From Stratiolaelaps scimitus (lineage: Eukaryota; Arthropoda; Arachnida; Mesostigmata; Laelapidae): a stretch of DNA of 64,000 bases. Under the pieces are notes generated by a model, which saw nothing but the letters and a program-made list of their open reading frames with translations, was not told the DNA's origin and made no database searches. Location: contig JABWDB010000001.1 of NCBI GenBank assembly GCA_019614645.1, positions 22,933,501 to 22,997,500 on the forward strand, written 5' to 3'. Positions 60,301 to 64,000 of the stretch are shown piece by piece. Position numbers and translations under genes: made by a program. Positions within the stretch are counted from its first letter, which is position 1. The number at the start of each line of letters is the position of its first letter.

Positions 60301-61887
60301 AGCCAAACCTGAATGAAGTCTGACTTCGCGGAAGGTATAGAAAAACAGTTATATCTATTTACTTGGTAACCGAATGCAAACGTCGAATTGGCACTGCTGA
60401 CTCGCATTGGCTGTCTCAGGAGATTTCGCCAGGTCAAGATCATTCGCCCTCGCCAGCCAATAATACTGGATGAATTATGCTGGCTGCTGCCGTGAAGAGT
60501 CGATACGGCCCCAAAAAAACGAACAGAACAATCACTCGCTACTCGATTCGAATTTCACTGCGCGACTGAACCTGGCGACTGTTGATTGAAACTGCCGGAA
60601 TTATCAACGACCACTGTATAATCGCAATCTGCTCGAAGGATTTCGACTGAATAGCTTAATATAGGTTTGACCATTATGGACAACATCTCTGTTCCGAGCT
60701 ACCTGAGCAAAGTAGCACACTTTTTTTGCAAAAGTAATTATTCCACATCAGCTTCAAACTTCCAAAGGCTTCGTGCGTGAACCAAACATTGCATCAACCA
60801 CTTTTACCGCTGAAGCTGGTGTTGTCGCTGAGATCTCAGAAGGCTCCATCGCACCGGCAAGCTCATATACTATTTCATTATATAGTGGACTGCTAAAACA
60901 CAGCTTGTTTATGCCGAACCCACTTGCCCTTTACGTTTCGCTGGTATTTTCTAAACAAAAATTCGTAAACAAAATGAAACAAGTAAAAACATTACGCTAC
61001 ACTATAACTAAAATTAATATCTGTACGTCTGGGTAATTAGAACTGAAATATATCACCCACTCAATACGGAGAACATCGGGAGCTCAAGAGACGTCACTCA
61101 AAAATGGCACCAACATCTGCACCGACACTGCCTGAGATATCAACACGGTGCCTCGTACATGATATTGTTATGATTATTAATGCAACAACAACAACAGCAA
61201 CAACAACAAAAATAACTGTTATTTGTTTTGGCTGACTGATATTATCACCACTTCACATTACCACCATTGCCCCAGCTTTTAGTTTCAGCTATCTGGGCTT
61301 AGCTAAGACCCCGGCAAACGTCAAACGGTCCGCGCAAGGGCCTGAGGTCGACAATAAAAATTGTGCATTCGTTCGCTTCCTGGCTGAAATCTAATAGATG
61401 AACATCAACGTTATGAGTCAAGGTAGCGCTGTAATTCCAGTCCCCCCCCCACCGCGCAATTGTTATTACCTTGTCGACAACATCAATCGCAGCGAATCAT
61501 TCAGTCAGAACTATATGTCTGCGGCGAAGTTTCGTACACAGTTTCGCACTGCCCGCTGAGCCTAACTTTCCCGGCGTTTCAGAGACGTCATTGACGAACT
61601 TCCCAGCCCTGATCTGCGTTGCTGATTCGACTTGTGCACCTCTCAACGAAAGCCACCATCTTAAATACCTATAGCTCACTCCCCTTCCCATTTGTATGAC
61701 AGACAGCCGATAATAGAAGCGTGTTACGTCAAAGATCGTTAACAATCGAATCGTTTTGCGAATCGGCTACGGACACGTATGCTTTGAATACATAAACAAA
61801 AATGACTACCTTGTGTTATTTTAAGACGCCTACGATATCGCTTCTACGATCTGTAAGCATCTGTTTATCCCGCTACCACAGCGTCGG

Positions 61888-61929
61888 TGTGTGTGTGTTT
61901 GTGTTCGTGTGTTTGTGTGTGTGTGTGTA
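61888..61929. repeat. (GT)n microsatellite
   Basis: This is an interrupted TG run of about 40 nt (GTGTGTGTGT, TTGTGTTCG, GTGTGTTTGTGTGTGTGTGT). Confidence 0.9.
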
Positions 61930-63165
61930 GCACGGTACTTTCCTTACATTGTGGTGACGCTATTGGCAACGCGGAAACATTTCCGTCCAGGCTAAAGATC
62001 GACAATATCGTCAGACACGCAGTGTTCACCAATCTGTTCACCTTCCAGAATTGCATGCATTTAACAAACGCAGTTTAAAACACCCCCCCCCCCTCACTGC
62101 TTAATAGTTCGTCGCTTTGCCGTTGCTTGCATCTGAAAAGTCTGCTCGTCTAGTTGCTATTCGCGTTATCATGATTTGTACGTTGACCGTTGGGCGTGAA
62201 AACGCCTTGAAGCGCCACGGCGGATAAGTCACCTTTATGAGTGAAGAAGCCATCTAAAATATTAACGGCAGCTCGTCAATCGGAAAATCACCTTCTCGTC
62301 CGGCAGCTTCGTCTCAGGACAGACAGCTGAAACTTGCTGCATTCTAGCTAATAGATAGAAGGGATTCTTTAGGAGCCGACTAGCTGCGGCCATTTCTCAC
62401 TCTGTCTAGCTCCAGCTGTCGGCAGGTGGCAGATCAAAGAATAGACGTCGACACGGCCAGCCAACCAGACTAAACCAGCCCCCAAACCCCATCGAGCCGC
62501 CAATGTCAGTGTAGACAAGACAGCCGTTTCGTCAAGTCAATTCCACGGCGCAACAGGCAGCTTCGTGTAGCTCTTGCTGCAAGAGTCGTCGTCGTTGTTA
62601 TTGTGATCGTTGCTGACTCTGCTGCTGCTGTTGCTGCTGCTGCTGCAGCTGTTGTTATTGTTGTTGTTGTTGGTTGTTGCCTTTGGATCAGCATTCTGTC
62701 TCGCTGAAAGCAGCACCGTCGAAGCGAAAGAACTGTCGGTTCGTCGACGCTTGGCTCACCACCATCAGTGTCATCATTATCACCATCATCACCGTCATTG
62801 CAACCACCATCAGCAGCAGCAGCCAGTAGCAGCAGCAGGAGCAGGAGACACGATCGTGCTAGCAGCCGCTGGCTCGCTACCCTCGGCCGCCAAGGTCCTG
62901 CCTAGAAGAACTGAACACGGTCGTCTGTAGCAGTTCCAGCGAAGGCAGCCGCCGCAGCAACAACAACAACAACAACAGCGAAACTTTCAGCAATAGTCAG
63001 AGTGCTTCCAGCAGCAGCAACAGCCCCAATGACCACGGCGCGGCTGTGCCGGTAGAAGTAGTAGTTGTCGCAGCAGCAGCAAAAATGACTATAGCAACAG
63101 CGGCGGTAACATGGACGAGCAAACAAAACGCGAATGGCTAACATAGAGCAGTCCGGCAGCGTTTG

Positions 63166-63333
63166 ATGGAGAGAATACCAGCTACCTTACCAGCGCAATC
63201 GGCACTTGCACTCGCTGATGTAGCCGCCACAGCTGGTGACTCAACCAGCGATCCGGCCGACAGATCAGCCACCCAGCCAACGAAACGAGCAACCAGTCAG
63301 ACCTCTCTCTCCCCCGCCCCGTCCCCCAGCAAG
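63166..63333 (+). CDS. candidate 5' coding exon of an unidentified plus-strand gene
   Basis: An ATG (63166) opens 56 codons rich in Ala, Ser, Thr and Pro (MERIPATLPAQSALALADVAATAGD...). They end in SPSPSK right before a consensus donor gtaaga at 63334. It lies in the GC-rich CAG-laden island at the right edge of the window, and the next exon would be outside. No domain is recognisable. The composition alone could produce such an ORF. Confidence 0.25.
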
Positions 63334-63376
63334 GTAAGACCAGCAACTGGAAATTGCCGCCGTTTGCCTGTCTTAC

Positions 63377-63405
63377 CTTCTTCGCTGTTCGTGTGTTGCC
63401 TGCAT
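63377..63405 (-). CDS. candidate first coding exon of Evi5 (speculative)
   Basis: An ATG at 63405-63403 is followed by nine codons (MQATHEQRR) and two bases, then a consensus donor aag-gtaaga at 63376. This phase-2 end matches the phase of exon A, and the join would read ...RRR-SESGSPD. An in-frame stop lies 15 nt upstream of the ATG. The ATG context is weak (C at -3). The implied first intron is about 8.9 kb. EVI5 N-termini are not conserved before exon A, so only position, phase and the donor support this. Confidence 0.3.
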
Positions 63406-64000
63406 CTGTCTGTTGTGCTACTGCTGTTGCTGCGCGAAAGTCTGACGAAGCGGAGGTAAGCGCGACCCGAGTAGCCAAGCCAAGTCTACCCTGTGTATAT
63501 CCTATAGCGGTCCAATGCCACAGAGAGGCGTTCGCACACCGTTTCGGACAGAACCACGGAACCGAACTGCTGCTGCTGCTGCATCGTGCAGCAGCAGTGT
63601 GGGCTGGTTCGCGCGATTCTCCATTTCGTCGACGAATCAACTGTGGCTGGCTGTGTCAACGTTTGCCAAAAGCCGGACACGGCCAACGTAATTAGTCTGA
63701 TTCTTGGTCAGCCTGATGACTGACTCAGGAATCTGGACATATGTGCTGTGTGCGAAGCTCGTCAGCGGGCAAGCAGGCTGGCAACGACAGACAAGCAAGC
63801 TCCAATTGTTTCTTCAGCACTCACTGGCCGCCGCTGCTGTTGCCGCTACCTCGATGCCGAAATGGCGGCGGCCACCACTAGCGCCACCCGGCAGCTGCTG
63901 GAAATTACAGCAACTCGCAGCCGAGGCAGCAACAGCTGCACGCTGCAGCAAAGGAGGAGACGGTGAAGAATTTTATTTATTTCAACGGGACAAGAGTGAT

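Larger units (their letters stand above)
54557..62500. other. first-intron or 5'-flank region of Evi5
   Basis: No conserved coding exon was found. It contains a GC-rich island at 55.7-56.7 kb with open frames on both strands, repeat B copy 3 at 57.1 kb, (AT)n at 57361, short CAA/ACA runs near 56.7 and 61.2 kb and the (GT)n at 61888. Confidence 0.4.
62560..64000. other. CAG/CTG-rich island, probable promoter/5'UTR region
   Basis: It has CTG runs at 62615-62670, CAG runs at 62808-62845 and 62955-62980, further CAG/CTG clusters to the window edge, and high GC. Dense interrupted triplets of this kind are typical of arthropod 5'UTRs. It contains the two facing donor candidates at 63334 (plus) and 63376 (minus). 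Confidence 0.35.

Noticed and set aside
62610..62930. Leu-run protein from the CTG tract
   Set aside because: It is a direct translation of CTG/TTG repeats and starts at a non-ATG codon.

Overview
The window is a piece of animal nuclear genome, most likely arthropod and possibly a mite or tick. The lineage below arthropod is a guess. The reasons are long non-coding stretches, protein-coding genes split by GT-AG introns, many (TA)n, (GA)n and (AAT)n microsatellites, tRNA-derived SINE-like repeats and a decayed Tc1/Tc3-like transposon. Nothing prokaryotic (operons, Shine-Dalgarno sites, CRISPR) is present.

Two genes are well supported. (1) A phosphatidylinositol-specific phospholipase C X-domain protein (PLCXD type) lies on the plus strand at about 18.6-20.2 kb, in two visible exons joined by a 207-bp phase-0 intron. 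Its 5' end is unresolved. (2) The orthologue of EVI5/Evi5, a TBC-domain RabGAP with a long coiled coil, lies on the minus strand from 54510 down to the stop codon at 33256. I could place ten coding exons. All nine introns have GT...AG borders, and the phases join into one uninterrupted frame of about 867 codons that follows the EVI5 family from its N-terminal region to the C-terminus. A possible first coding exon on the minus strand at 63405-63377 fits in phase but is speculative.

Layout: 1-12.3 kb is intergenic, with microsatellites, two low-complexity GC-rich islands (1.86-2.5 and 4.1-5.1 kb) and one copy of a dispersed repeat (repeat B). 12.4-13.83 kb is a dead Tc3-like transposon interrupted by a tRNA-derived repeat (repeat A). 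13.8-18.6 kb is non-coding with a striking hairpin at 15.93 kb. 18.6-20.6 kb is the PLCXD gene. 20.6-33.2 kb is a long AT-rich intergenic tract with an inverted pair of GC-rich repeats (repeat C) and clusters of AAT/ATT triplets. 33.2-54.5 kb is Evi5. Its introns hold GC-rich islands, a second repeat A copy next to a broken bHLH (Hand/Twist-like) sequence, and a second repeat B copy. 54.5-62.5 kb is either the first intron or the 5' flank of Evi5 and holds the third repeat B copy. 62.5-64 kb is a GC-rich CAG/CTG-laden island that looks like a promoter/5'UTR region, with two facing splice-donor candidates.

The two genes show no evident functional coupling beyond both belonging to membrane and lipid signalling or trafficking biology. 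I found no convincing new biological system. The most useful leads are the repeat families, the nested insertion, the bHLH pseudogene and the unresolved 5' ends.
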